From CAHJWO01 sp964245885 (GTDB lineage Bacteria; Verrucomicrobiota; Verrucomicrobiia; Chthoniobacterales; SZAS-18): a stretch of 41,375 nucleotides of DNA. This document shows, in pieces, positions 1 to 7,916 of the stretch. Both the position numbers and the translations under genes were made by a program. Each line of letters begins with the position of its first letter. The stretch's first letter is position 1. The DNA is taken from contig CAXTOX010000022.1 of assembly GCA_964245885.1 (NCBI GenBank), forward strand, positions 1 to 41,375, read 5' to 3'. The notes beneath the pieces are model-generated. The model was not told the origin of the DNA and searched no databases. It was given only the letters and a program-made list of their open reading frames with translations.

Positions 1-114
1 ACCGAGGAGAGCAGCCGCTTCGTCAACGGCATCCTGGACCGCGTGAAGCTCGACCTCACCCGGCCGCTGCGCACCGCCGCCCACGGCGACGGCCCCCAAC
101 GCCACGGCGGTTGA
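1..114 (+). CDS. nusB: NusB C-terminal fragment (transcription antitermination factor), cut by the window edge
   Basis: An open frame runs from base 1 to a TGA at 112-114 and gives 37 residues. It contains ESSRFVNGILDRV, which matches the conserved last helix of NusB (usually KFVNGVLDRI). NusB binds boxA RNA together with S10 and supports antitermination of rRNA transcription. After this helix the protein has a poorly conserved His/Gly/Pro-rich tail. The start lies outside the window. ftsY begins 66 bases downstream on the same strand. The identification rests on one short motif. Confidence 0.7.
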   Translation, partial: TEESSRFVNGILDRVKLDLTRPLRTAAHGDGPQRHGG

Positions 115-180
115 AAACCATCCCCGGCGGTTTTCGCGCTTGAGGTTTGCGCGCGCATCCGTTTTAACGAGTGCTCCCAC

Positions 181-1029
181 GTGGCTATCGGCTTTTTCAA
201 ATCGCTCCTCCAGAAGTTCACCGGCCGGCCGGTCGATTGGGATGAACTGGAGGAAACGCTGATCCGCTCCGACCTCGGCGTCCCCCTGACGCAGCAGATC
301 CTGGCCACGCTGCAATCCCAGGCCGAGAAGCCGACCGCCGAGGATGTGGTGTACGTGACGCGCGGGACCATCCAGCGCCTGCTGCCGCCCGCGAGCCCGC
401 CGGTTCGGCCGCTGCCGAACCGGCCGAAAGCCATTCTCATTGTCGGCGTCAACGGCACGGGGAAAACGACCTCCACCGCCAAGCTGGCGCATTATTTCAA
501 GCGCAACCGCTATGGTGTCATGCTGGCGGCAGCGGATACCTTCCGGGCGGCAGCCATCGAACAACTCGGCGTGTGGAGCGAGCGGGTCGGCGTCGAGATG
601 ATCCGCGGCCAGTACAACGGTGACCCGGCCGCGCTGTGCTACGACGCCTACACCGCCGCCGAGAAGAAGAACATCGAGTTCCTGCTCTGCGACACCGCCG
701 GCCGGCTCCACAACCGGGAGAACCTCATGAAGGAACTCGGCAAGATCGGCCGCACCCTGGCCAAGCACGATGCCGACGCGCCGCACGAACGCCTGCTGGT
801 CGTCGACGCCACCACGGGCTCGAACGCCGTGTCCCAGGCGCGCGAGTTCCAGGCGGCCGTGGGGTTAACGGGCCTGATCGTCACGAAGCTCGACGGTAGC
901 GGCAAGGGCGGCGTGCTGGTGGCCATCCAGAACGAACTCGGCATCCCGACGCGGTTCATCGGCACGGGAGAAGGGATCGACGACTTCGAGCCGTTTGACC
1001 CGCAGCGGTTCGTCGAAACCATCCTCTAA
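181..1029 (+). CDS. ftsY: Signal recognition particle receptor FtsY
   Basis: SRP-receptor GTPase that docks ribosome-SRP complexes at the inner membrane for co-translational insertion. The 282-residue protein is almost only the NG domain: a helical N domain (about 1-80), then the G domain with P-loop GVNGTGKTT (89-97), DTFRAAA (119-125), DTAGR (171-175) and TKLDGSGKGG (235-244), the guanine-specificity motif. The acidic A domain of E. coli FtsY is absent, as in many phyla; the N-terminal IGFFKSLLQKF helix could serve as the membrane anchor. The start is GTG at 181, with no clear Shine-Dalgarno sequence. The P-loop carries Thr where Val is usual (GVNGVGKTT), a conservative change. Confidence 0.96.
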   Translation: MAIGFFKSLLQKFTGRPVDWDELEETLIRSDLGVPLTQQILATLQSQAEKPTAEDVVYVTRGTIQRLLPPASPPVRPLPNRPKAILIVGVNGTGKTTSTAKLAHYFKRNRYGVMLAAADTFRAAAIEQLGVWSERVGVEMIRGQYNGDPAALCYDAYTAAEKKNIEFLLCDTAGRLHNRENLMKELGKIGRTLAKHDADAPHERLLVVDATTGSNAVSQAREFQAAVGLTGLIVTKLDGSGKGGVLVAIQNELGIPTRFIGTGEGIDDFEPFDPQRFVETIL

Positions 1030-1053
1030 GAAAATGTGTGAGCAGCCGACACA

Positions 1054-1068
1054 GACCGCGAAGCGGTC
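1054..1068. repeat. Short hairpin just after ftsY
   Basis: A perfect 6-bp stem (GACCGC / GCGGTC) with a GAA loop lies 24 bases past the ftsY stop and 9 bases before the long inverted repeat at 1078-1190. There is no T-run after it, so it is not a standard intrinsic terminator. It may be part of the same mobile or structured intergenic element. Confidence 0.5.
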
Positions 1069-1077
1069 GTTCGTCCA

Positions 1078-1190
1078 CAGGGTAGGGATGGCTCTCCGAG
1101 CCGTCCCAAGATTGGCTTGGATGACCCGCGTGCGCATAGTGCATCTCGCCGGAAACATTTGTGACGGCTCGGAGAGCCATCCCTACCCTG
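1078..1190. repeat. Long perfect inverted repeat in the ftsY/GT9 spacer
   Basis: Bases 1078-1105 are the exact reverse complement of 1163-1190: two 28-bp arms around a 57-base centre. The arm core reads GGGATGGCTCTCCGAGCCGT. Weaker complementarity continues outside the arms (roughly 1066-1077 against 1191-1202). As RNA it would form a very stable cruciform or stem-loop. It has no coding content and no T-run. It resembles dispersed REP/MITE-like intergenic elements rather than a terminator, and no second copy occurs in this window. Confidence 0.85.
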
Positions 1191-1259
1191 CGGAACGACG
1201 CCTGCGGCAATCCCTCTTTTCACCCGTTTTCTGAGCGCGTTCGTTGCCGCCTCCTCCGT

Positions 1260-2534
1260 ATGAATCCTGCGGGCATGCTGCCCACCACCAAGTTGCAGCT
1301 CATCGACCGCTGGCTGGGCGTCCCGAGTTGCTTTCTCCTGACGCTAGCCCACAAGGCGTTCGGCGGGTCACCACCGCCCGCTGGGCCACCGAAGGGCAGG
1401 ATCCTCTTCGTCAAGCTGGCCGAGATGGGATCGACCGTGCTCGCCTACTCCGCCGTCCGGCGCGCGGTGGAGATGGTGGGCCGCGAGAACGTGTACTTCG
1501 TGGTGTTCGCCGAGAACCGGTTCATTCTCGATCTGCTGGACCTGATCCCACCGGAGAACGTGTTCGCGATCAACGCGAGCGACTTCCGCACGCTGGTGTC
1601 CGGCGCACTGGAAACGCTCCGCCGCATCCGCGCGCTGAAGTTCGAGGCGGCGGTGGACCTGGAGTTTTTCGCGCGGTCGTCGGCGGCGTTCACCTTTTTG
1701 ACCGGCGCGCCCCGGCGGGTCGGTTTCCAGACGTTCTTCGGCGAAGGTCCCTACCGTGGCGACCTGATGACCCACCGGCTGCTCTACAACCCGTACCTGC
1801 ACACTAGCCAGATTTTTGCCCTGATGGTGGAGGCGCTCGAAGCCGACCCGAGGCAGTTGCCGACTTTCGGCGTGCAGCCGCCGGAGACGGACGCGGGCGA
1901 GGGCGCGTTCCTCCCGTCCATGGAGGAAGTGGAGGCGGTGCGCGAGATCATCCGGCAGGCGTCCGGCGGCCGGGGCGTGAGTGCGCCGCTGGTGCTGCTC
2001 AACGCGAACGCCAGCGACCTGTTGCCGTTGCGGCGCTGGGCTTCCGAACGCTATGTCGATCTCGCCCGGCGCATGCTGGCAGAGTTTCCCGAGACGTGCG
2101 TCGTTTTCACCGGCGCTCCTGGCGAGGCTGCGGCAGCGGAGTTACTCGTTGCCAAAGTCAGCTCGGAACGCTGCTTCTCCCTGGCTGGCAAGACCACTCT
2201 CCGGCAACTCCTGGTGCTGTACACCCTCGCGGAGTTGCTGGTCACCAACGACAGCGGCCCGGCCCATTTTGCGTCTTTGACCCCCGCGCACGTCGTGACC
2301 CTCTTCGGTCCGGAAACGCCGCGCCTGTTCGGCGCGCGCACCCCGCGCAACGTCGCGCTCTACGCCGGCGTGGCTTGCAGCCCGTGCGTCAACGCGTACA
2401 ACAACCGGCAGTCGCCCTGCCGCAACAACGTCTGCATGCAGCAGATCACCGTGGACAGCGTGTTCGCCGCTGCGTGCAAGGCTTACCGCCTGCGGATCCG
2501 CCCTGACGAGCCGGCGGCGCTCCTGCCCGGATGA
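1260..2534 (+). CDS. Glycosyltransferase family 9 (heptosyltransferase-like)
   Basis: A 424-residue protein of the ADP-heptose:LPS heptosyltransferase superfamily (GT9, GT-B fold), which transfers a sugar from a nucleotide donor onto a cell-envelope glycan. The N-terminal GRILFVKLAEMGSTVLA (about 46-62) is the GT9 acceptor-domain start. VTNDSGPAHFA followed by VTLFGPETP (about 328-353) is the diagnostic donor-domain motif. Four cysteines (about 373, 376, 387, 392) lie in a C-terminal CSPC...CRNNVC stretch seen in a subset of GT9 proteins. The start was set at ATG 1260; ATG 1275 is equally possible and neither has a good ribosome-binding site. The frame stays open upstream into the inverted repeat, so that extension was dropped. 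The stop overlaps the next start (ATGA). The exact sugar and acceptor cannot be read from sequence. Confidence 0.88.
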   Translation: MNPAGMLPTTKLQLIDRWLGVPSCFLLTLAHKAFGGSPPPAGPPKGRILFVKLAEMGSTVLAYSAVRRAVEMVGRENVYFVVFAENRFILDLLDLIPPENVFAINASDFRTLVSGALETLRRIRALKFEAAVDLEFFARSSAAFTFLTGAPRRVGFQTFFGEGPYRGDLMTHRLLYNPYLHTSQIFALMVEALEADPRQLPTFGVQPPETDAGEGAFLPSMEEVEAVREIIRQASGGRGVSAPLVLLNANASDLLPLRRWASERYVDLARRMLAEFPETCVVFTGAPGEAAAAELLVAKVSSERCFSLAGKTTLRQLLVLYTLAELLVTNDSGPAHFASLTPAHVVTLFGPETPRLFGARTPRNVALYAGVACSPCVNAYNNRQSPCRNNVCMQQITVDSVFAAACKAYRLRIRPDEPAALLPG

Positions 2535-4918
2535 GCACGGAACCACGTGGGTCCGTGGCGCCCTCAAGCAGGCGATGGCACCGGCTGCGGTCGCCCGGCG
2601 GTGAGACGGTCGTCGCGACGGCGTTCTTTCTTCTGCTCACGCTGGCTGTCTTTGCGCCGGTCCTTTTCGGGCCGGGTGATCAGATCCTCGGAGGTGCGGA
2701 CACCGACCTCCAGAAGCAATTCGTTCACTGGCGGGGTTTCGGCTTCGGACAGATGGCGACCGGGCACTTCCCGCTGTGGAATCCGCACCTCTACGGAGGC
2801 ACGCAGTTCTTCGGTGGCTTCCAGGCCGCGTTGCTCTACCCGCCGAACTGGCTCTATTTGTGTCTGCCGCTGCCTCGCGCCATCAACCTCGGCGTCGCGC
2901 TGCATTTCTTTCTCGGCGGCTGGTTCCTGTTTTTCTGGGTTCGCCACCGCGGTCTCCTCCCCGTCGCCGCCGTGCTGGCCGGAGCGATGTTCGTGCTCGG
3001 AGGTTCGTACTTCCCGCACATCTTTGCCGGCCATCTGCCGAACCTCTGCACGATGGTCTGGGGACCGCTGGTCCTGCTCGCCATTGACGGCTGGTTGTCC
3101 CGGCAGACGCTTCCGTGGCTGCTGCTCGGCGGCGGCGCGCTGGCGATGCAGATTCTCGCCGGCCATCCGCAATACGTCTTCTACACGGGCGTCGCCTGCG
3201 CCCTGTATGGCGTGATGCCGTGGTGGTTCGCGCCGCGCCGCTGGTGGGCGGGAGCCGGGCTGGCGGTCATCCCGCTGCTCGGCGCGGCGTTGAGTGCCGT
3301 ACAGCTATTTGAGGGTCTGCACGCAGGCGGCGAATCGTTGCGCAGCAAAGGGCTGACGGTCGGTTTCGCCGGGAGTTTTTCGTTCCCACCGGAGAACGTG
3401 CTCACGTTCATCGTACCGGGGTTTTTCGGCGACGGGGTGGCCGGTTCCTATTGGGGCCGCCACTATTTCTGGGAAACCTGCCCATTCATCGGGATCAGCG
3501 GCGTCGTGCTGGCACTCTGCGCATTGTTTCTGGTGCGAAGCCGGGAAGTCTGGACCTGCGCGGGGGTGGCGGTCGTCTTGTTCACGCTCGCGCTGGGAAG
3601 ATACACCCCGTTGTTCGAGCCGCTTTACCACCACGCACCGGGCTTCGACAAGTTCCGCGGCTGGTCGAAGTTCCTTTATCCCGCCACGCTATTCGTGGTG
3701 ATGCTGGCCGCGACCGGGTTCGACGCCCTGCTCCGCCGCAAGACCATCCCCCGCACGCCGGGCGCGGTCCTGCTCGCCGCCGCACTCGTGCTGAGCCTAG
3801 CGGGGGGCTGGGCGGACTGGTCGGCGCACGCGGGAGCCGCCGGCAGCCCGGAACCCTGGGCAAGCTGGCTGCAAGGCACCCTTTACACGGGCGAGTCCAT
3901 GAACACCATGGAGGACTACCTTGAACCCGCGTTCGCACAGGCCGCCGCGAAGTTTGCCGGCGGATCGCTGCTGATCGCCGCCGCGAGCTGTCTGGCCCTT
4001 GCCGCTGCCTTCTTTGCCGGCCGGCGTTGGCCGTCCGCGCTGTTTGCGGTCCCGGTCATCGCCGTCGCCGAGTTGCTGATTTTCACGTTCCCCCTGCTCG
4101 CCACCTTTCAGGATGCGCCAGCGCGCCGCGTTGCGACCACCCGGTTCCTGGCGGGCGCTCCGCGCGGCGACGGCCGTCTACTCGACCTCGCTGACCCGAA
4201 CGGAGGGATGACGGACGGTGAGGACGACCTGTGGGGGTACGATCCGGGCGTGAGCCGACGCTACGCCGAGTTGATCGCCGCCACGCAGCAAATGCGCGCG
4301 GAGGATGCCACGCAGGACATCCATTTTCACGGCAATCCCGACCTCTACTCCACGCTGTTGCGCTGCCGGGCTGCTTTCGGCTTATCCCAGAGCAACGACA
4401 AGGAAATCGTCTCCCACGTTTTCGACCCCGCGCTCGTCGCGCCGCGCGTCATGCTCGTCCCGCAAGTCCACAGGGCTGCGAAAGGGGATGCGGTTCTCAG
4501 GGCGATGGCTCCGCCCTTCGATCCACGCGTCACCGTGGTCCTGGAAAGCCCGCCCGTGCCGCTTCCCGCCGAACACCCGGCACCGGGCAAGGCGACCGTG
4601 AAGGCGGAAACCACCGACTCCCTGACGGTCGAGGCCGACCTGCCGGACGCCGCGGTCCTCGTCGTGACAGACACCTATTCGGATGGTTGGAAGGCACGCT
4701 CGCTGCTGCTCCCCGGCGTGGGCAGCGCGCAGACCGTTTACCAGGTGATGCCGGCCGACTACTGCGTGCGCGCCATTCCGCTCGCGGCCGGCCATCATCT
4801 CCTGCGCCTCGAATACCGACCGGCGGCCTTTCTGATTGGTGCTTGGGTCTCTGCCGTGACCGTGTTCCTCTACACCGCTGCCGTTGGGTGGTTATCGTGG
4901 TCCCGCCTTCGCCGCTGA
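2531..4918 (+). CDS. YfhO-like multi-spanning membrane protein
   Basis: A 795-residue polytopic inner-membrane protein. An N-terminal membrane segment lies near 30-50. It is followed by a large extracytoplasmic loop with WNPHLYGGTQFFGGFQ, typical of the YfhO/GT-C group (polyprenyl-phosphate-sugar-dependent transferases). About ten more hydrophobic segments run to about 510. A soluble region (about 520-755) follows, with TDTYSDGWKA near its end, and then a last membrane helix (about 765-790). YfhO proteins are linked to glycosylation of cell-surface polymers. The ATG overlaps the stop of the GT9 gene by four bases, so the two are translationally coupled and probably act on the same envelope glycan. 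The substrate is unknown. Confidence 0.85.
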   Translation: MSTEPRGSVAPSSRRWHRLRSPGGETVVATAFFLLLTLAVFAPVLFGPGDQILGGADTDLQKQFVHWRGFGFGQMATGHFPLWNPHLYGGTQFFGGFQAALLYPPNWLYLCLPLPRAINLGVALHFFLGGWFLFFWVRHRGLLPVAAVLAGAMFVLGGSYFPHIFAGHLPNLCTMVWGPLVLLAIDGWLSRQTLPWLLLGGGALAMQILAGHPQYVFYTGVACALYGVMPWWFAPRRWWAGAGLAVIPLLGAALSAVQLFEGLHAGGESLRSKGLTVGFAGSFSFPPENVLTFIVPGFFGDGVAGSYWGRHYFWETCPFIGISGVVLALCALFLVRSREVWTCAGVAVVLFTLALGRYTPLFEPLYHHAPGFDKFRGWSKFLYPATLFVVMLAATGFDALLRRKTIPRTPGAVLLAAALVLSLAGGWADWSAHAGAAGSPEPWASWLQGTLYTGESMNTMEDYLEPAFAQAAAKFAGGSLLIAAASCLALAAAFFAGRRWPSALFAVPVIAVAELLIFTFPLLATFQDAPARRVATTRFLAGAPRGDGRLLDLADPNGGMTDGEDDLWGYDPGVSRRYAELIAATQQMRAEDATQDIHFHGNPDLYSTLLRCRAAFGLSQSNDKEIVSHVFDPALVAPRVMLVPQVHRAAKGDAVLRAMAPPFDPRVTVVLESPPVPLPAEHPAPGKATVKAETTDSLTVEADLPDAAVLVVTDTYSDGWKARSLLLPGVGSAQTVYQVMPADYCVRAIPLAAGHHLLRLEYRPAAFLIGAWVSAVTVFLYTAAVGWLSWSRLRR

Positions 4919-4937
4919 CCCGGCTCGAACGCGGACC

Positions 4938-5741
4938 TCAGTTGCCGGTCGCCCGCCGCTTCTTCTCGATTTCTTCCGCCGCGCGTTCGAGCAAACGGCT
5001 GACCTGCCGCTGCTCGTTGGACGCGTCGTCGCCGCCGGCCGACCGGTTGGGCTTCCAGGCAGGGGCTAACCGCAAGGTTCTCCGTGCCCCGCCCGACGAG
5101 CGTGGCATGTCGTCGGACAGGCGCAAGGGGGTGCTCTTGCTCTGCAACACGGCATCCAACTGCGCCCAGAGATCATCCCGGCGCGCAGGCCCCACCAGAC
5201 CGAGGATGCTGAGTTTGTACAGGTAGAGCTGCACCTGCTCGGTGCTGATGCGCTCAATGCTCGCCAGCTTCTCCGCGCTGATCCCGCACTTGAGGAGGTT
5301 CAACGAACTATGAAAAAACTCGGCCAGTTGCGGCTCCTCGAAATCCACGCTGCTCTCGGATTTTTGCAACCGGAAGATCCGGTGCGGCGGCGAGAGCTGC
5401 CGCCGGTTGACGCTGATTTCGTCCACCTGGCTGACGATGATCAGCGCGAGCCGGTCGACCTGGAGGCGGACGCTGCCCATCAGCGAACTGGCGTGCGCCG
5501 GCGTGTACACGAACCGGCCGACGGGATTCGCCGTGACTGTCACGAGCTTGTCGACCACCTGCGATTCCGACCGGATGATCTGCTTGTCCATCATGAACCC
5601 GCAGAGGTAACCCGGCGTGAAATGAAGCTGCATCTCGCTGACCTGCTGGGTTTGCAGCAACTGGAGCTTGCCGGAACGGTGGCGCATCATGTCCAGCAGA
5701 TCCGGCAGGGGGAGTTCGGCGATATCACCGGTGACAGGCAT
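4938..5741 (-). CDS. DUF4388 domain protein
   Basis: A 267-residue cytoplasmic protein. The N-terminal ~100 residues (GDIAELPLPDLLDMMRHRSGKLQL..., then GYLCGFM and GRFVYTP) match DUF4388, the PatA-type N-terminal domain found in gene-regulatory and gliding-associated proteins of Myxococcota, Cyanobacteria and Verrucomicrobiota. Residues about 100-205 are helical without a recognised domain (SLNLLKCGISAEKLASIERIS region, possibly winged-helix-like). The tail is basic, Ser/Arg-rich and ends in a charged helix. It is the last gene of a minus-strand run from recJ and converges on the YfhO gene with a 19-base gap. A signalling or regulatory role is inferred from the family; no partner is visible. 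Confidence 0.8.
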   Translation of the reverse strand: MPVTGDIAELPLPDLLDMMRHRSGKLQLLQTQQVSEMQLHFTPGYLCGFMMDKQIIRSESQVVDKLVTVTANPVGRFVYTPAHASSLMGSVRLQVDRLALIIVSQVDEISVNRRQLSPPHRIFRLQKSESSVDFEEPQLAEFFHSSLNLLKCGISAEKLASIERISTEQVQLYLYKLSILGLVGPARRDDLWAQLDAVLQSKSTPLRLSDDMPRSSGGARRTLRLAPAWKPNRSAGGDDASNEQRQVSRLLERAAEEIEKKRRATGN

Positions 5742-5790
5742 CCTGTTCAGAGAAGCAGCTTCGCTGCCAGGCCGGCCAGCCAGTGTAAGG

Positions 5791-7227
5791 TTATTCGTTA
5801 CGCGAGGCCCCCAGCGTGCTCACACCGGCTTCGCTGGCCTCGACCAGCGAACGCCTGAAGTGAAGCTTATCGATGCGCCGCCCGTCGGTCTTTGTGACCG
5901 TCACGAGATAGTCGCCTACCCGCGTCTGCTCGCCCTCGCGCGGCAGATGCCCCATCACCTGGGTGACGTACCCTCCCACCGTACTGACCTCCGTGTTGGA
6001 CAAGTCCAGCTCCGTCAGATCGTTAAGTTCGTAAATCCCGAGCACTCCCTCGACCTCGAACTCCTCCTGGTTCAGACGCTTGAACTCGGTTTGTTCGGCG
6101 TCAAATTCGTCCCGGATCTCCCCAACGATCTCCGCCAGCACGTTGTCGAGGGTCACGATGCCCATGGTGCCGCCGAACTCGTCCACCACGATGGCGAGGT
6201 GTGCCTGACGGGAGAGAAAGGTCGTCAGCAATTTTTCGAGCGGCATCATTTCGGGAACCACCGTCATGTCGCGTTTGATGGCGAGCAGGTCATGGTGATC
6301 GTTGCTGATGGCACCGAGCAAATCCTTGATGTGGACCAGCCCGATGGGGTTGTCCAAATAGCCTTTGCAGAGCGGAAAGCGGGTGTGCCGCGAGGCCTTG
6401 GCCTTGTCGAGGTTTGCCTCGAAGGGCTCGTCCATGTCGAGGTAAACCACCTCCCCGCGCGGCGTCATGATGTCGCGCACCACCCGGCGGCGCAGGTCCA
6501 AAGCGTTGATGAGCAGCTCCTTGCCGAGCGTGGAAACCTCCTGCGACTTCTCGCTGTCGCTGAGGATCACACGCAACTCCTGCTCGCTGTGGCCGAGTTC
6601 CTGGCTTCCCGCCGGGTCGATGTGGAACACCTTGCGCAGGATGAAGTTGGAGGAGCGGTTGAGGCACCAGATCGCCGGCTTGAACACGGTGTAGAACCCC
6701 CGTAGCGGCCCGACGCAGGTCAACGCGACGGGCACCGGATTGCCGATGGCGATGTACTTGGGGGCCAACTCGCCGAAGATGATGTGCACGAACGTGATCG
6801 CCAGGAACCCGAGCACCACCGAAACGGTGGAGATGACGAAGGTTGACTGGATGCCCACCAGCGAGAAGAACGGCTCCAGCATCTGCACGACGAAAGGTTC
6901 GCCTACCCAGCCCAGGGCAAGACTGGCCAGCGTGACCCCCAGCTGCGTCGCGGAAAGGTAAGCGTCGAGCCGGTCGAGCACCCGCTTGGCGGCGACCGCG
7001 CGTCCCTCCCCCTCTTCGATGAGCGGCTCCAACTGGCTGCCGCGCACCTTGACCAGGGAAAACTCGCTGGCGACGAAGAACCCGTTGAGCAGGATCAGCA
7101 CGGTGATGCCCAGCAGCTTGAGCAGCATCGTGCCGGGCGCGTCCCATTGGTGCGCGACCTCCGACTCCGCGGCCAGCATGCCGCCGGCCGGCCACGGCAA
7201 ATTTCCTAAAAGGAAGATGGTGTTCAT
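5791..7227 (-). CDS. CorC/HlyC-type membrane protein with CBS pair (CNNM family)
   Basis: A 478-residue transporter-associated protein of the CNNM/CorC superfamily, implicated in Mg2+/Co2+ efflux; the old 'hemolysin' name is misleading. Order: DUF21 membrane domain (about 35-205), with LNGFFVASEFSLVKVR at 47-62 and the family motif FGELAPK at 151-157; linker with HSEQELRVILSDSEKS; CBS pair (about 250-375) starting at IMTPRGEVVYLDMDEP; C-terminal CorC/HlyC domain (about 390-470). The N-terminal ~33 residues before MLLKLLG are unusual, so translation could instead begin at that Met (7128). It lies 83 bases after the fmdB-like gene on the same strand. Confidence 0.9.
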   Translation of the reverse strand: MNTIFLLGNLPWPAGGMLAAESEVAHQWDAPGTMLLKLLGITVLILLNGFFVASEFSLVKVRGSQLEPLIEEGEGRAVAAKRVLDRLDAYLSATQLGVTLASLALGWVGEPFVVQMLEPFFSLVGIQSTFVISTVSVVLGFLAITFVHIIFGELAPKYIAIGNPVPVALTCVGPLRGFYTVFKPAIWCLNRSSNFILRKVFHIDPAGSQELGHSEQELRVILSDSEKSQEVSTLGKELLINALDLRRRVVRDIMTPRGEVVYLDMDEPFEANLDKAKASRHTRFPLCKGYLDNPIGLVHIKDLLGAISNDHHDLLAIKRDMTVVPEMMPLEKLLTTFLSRQAHLAIVVDEFGGTMGIVTLDNVLAEIVGEIRDEFDAEQTEFKRLNQEEFEVEGVLGIYELNDLTELDLSNTEVSTVGGYVTQVMGHLPREGEQTRVGDYLVTVTKTDGRRIDKLHFRRSLVEASEAGVSTLGASRNE

Positions 7228-7310
7228 GGTGGCCGGGACCCCGTTGGACAGAATCGCCCAGCCTCAGTTTGTTGGCGGCACCGTTGCCACGGGCCGATCC
7301 GTCGGAATCC

Positions 7311-7556
7311 CTATTGTTTCTCGTACACGCCTTTGTCCCGGCGTTCCAGCACGGTGAACCCGGCCTTCTTGGCGTCGCTCACCGACAGCGGGTTGGTCAT
7401 CTTCGGCGTGGTCGTTTGCGAGATAACCCTACGCACCAGCTTCCGGCACACCGGGCAGTCCGCGCACTCCGGGCGATTTACCGGGCGGCGCAGCTCGAAA
7501 CGACCGCCGCAGAGGTTGCACTCGCCGCCCTCGACCTCGTATTCGTAGATCGGCAT
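7311..7556 (-). CDS. FmdB-family zinc ribbon protein
   Basis: An 81-residue protein that starts MPIYEYEV, the hallmark of the FmdB/CxxC_CXXC_SSSS family. Cysteine pairs C13-xx-C16 and C34-xx-C37 form the zinc ribbon, with an extra Cys at 31. FmdB was described as a putative regulator of a formamidase operon, but most homologues have no known target. The start lies 28 bases after the rpsN stop, which suggests cotranscription with rpsN. Confidence 0.88.
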   Translation of the reverse strand: MPIYEYEVEGGECNLCGGRFELRRPVNRPECADCPVCRKLVRRVISQTTTPKMTNPLSVSDAKKAGFTVLERRDKGVYEKQ

Positions 7557-7584
7557 GGCTGCGTGGCGACCGCCTGTTACCAGC

Positions 7585-7854
7585 TTACCAGCTCGACTTT
7601 GTGACGCCAGGGATCATCCCGTTGGACGCCAGTTCTCGGAAGGCGATGCGGGAGAGCTTGAAACGGCGGATGAACGCACGCCGACGGCCGCTCATCTGGC
7701 AGCGGTTGACTGTGCGCGTCGGGCTTGCGTCACGGGGCAGCTGCGTGAGGCCCACGTAGTCTTTCTTTGCCTTCAACTCGGCACGGAGCGCGGCGTACTT
7801 GGCCACCGTCGCGCGCTTGCGGTTGTCACGTTCAATCCAGGAAGTCTTTGCCAT
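7585..7854 (-). CDS. rpsN: 30S ribosomal protein S14 (zinc-free C- form)
   Basis: An 89-residue S14 starting MAKTSWIERDNRK and ending in the canonical SRIAFRELASNGMIPGVTKSSW region. The RCQMSGRRRAFIRRF segment replaces the zinc-binding CxxC...CxxC of short C+ S14; only one Cys (52) is present, so this is the long, zinc-independent type. The frame stays open upstream to 8016, but homology begins at the ATG at 7854, 62 bases from the recJ stop. It sits between recJ and an FmdB gene rather than in an spc ribosomal operon. Confidence 0.95.
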   Translation of the reverse strand: MAKTSWIERDNRKRATVAKYAALRAELKAKKDYVGLTQLPRDASPTRTVNRCQMSGRRRAFIRRFKLSRIAFRELASNGMIPGVTKSSW

Positions 7855-7916
7855 AAATCGGTGTTTGCGAAAGCCGGCAGGATAGAACATCCCACGGCTT
7901 TTGCAATGCCCTTTTC

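Noticed and set aside
995..1234. Several 60-97-codon frames on both strands over the ftsY/GT9 spacer
   Set aside because: They are made by the inverted repeat itself, which reads open in several frames, and show no conserved-looking protein.
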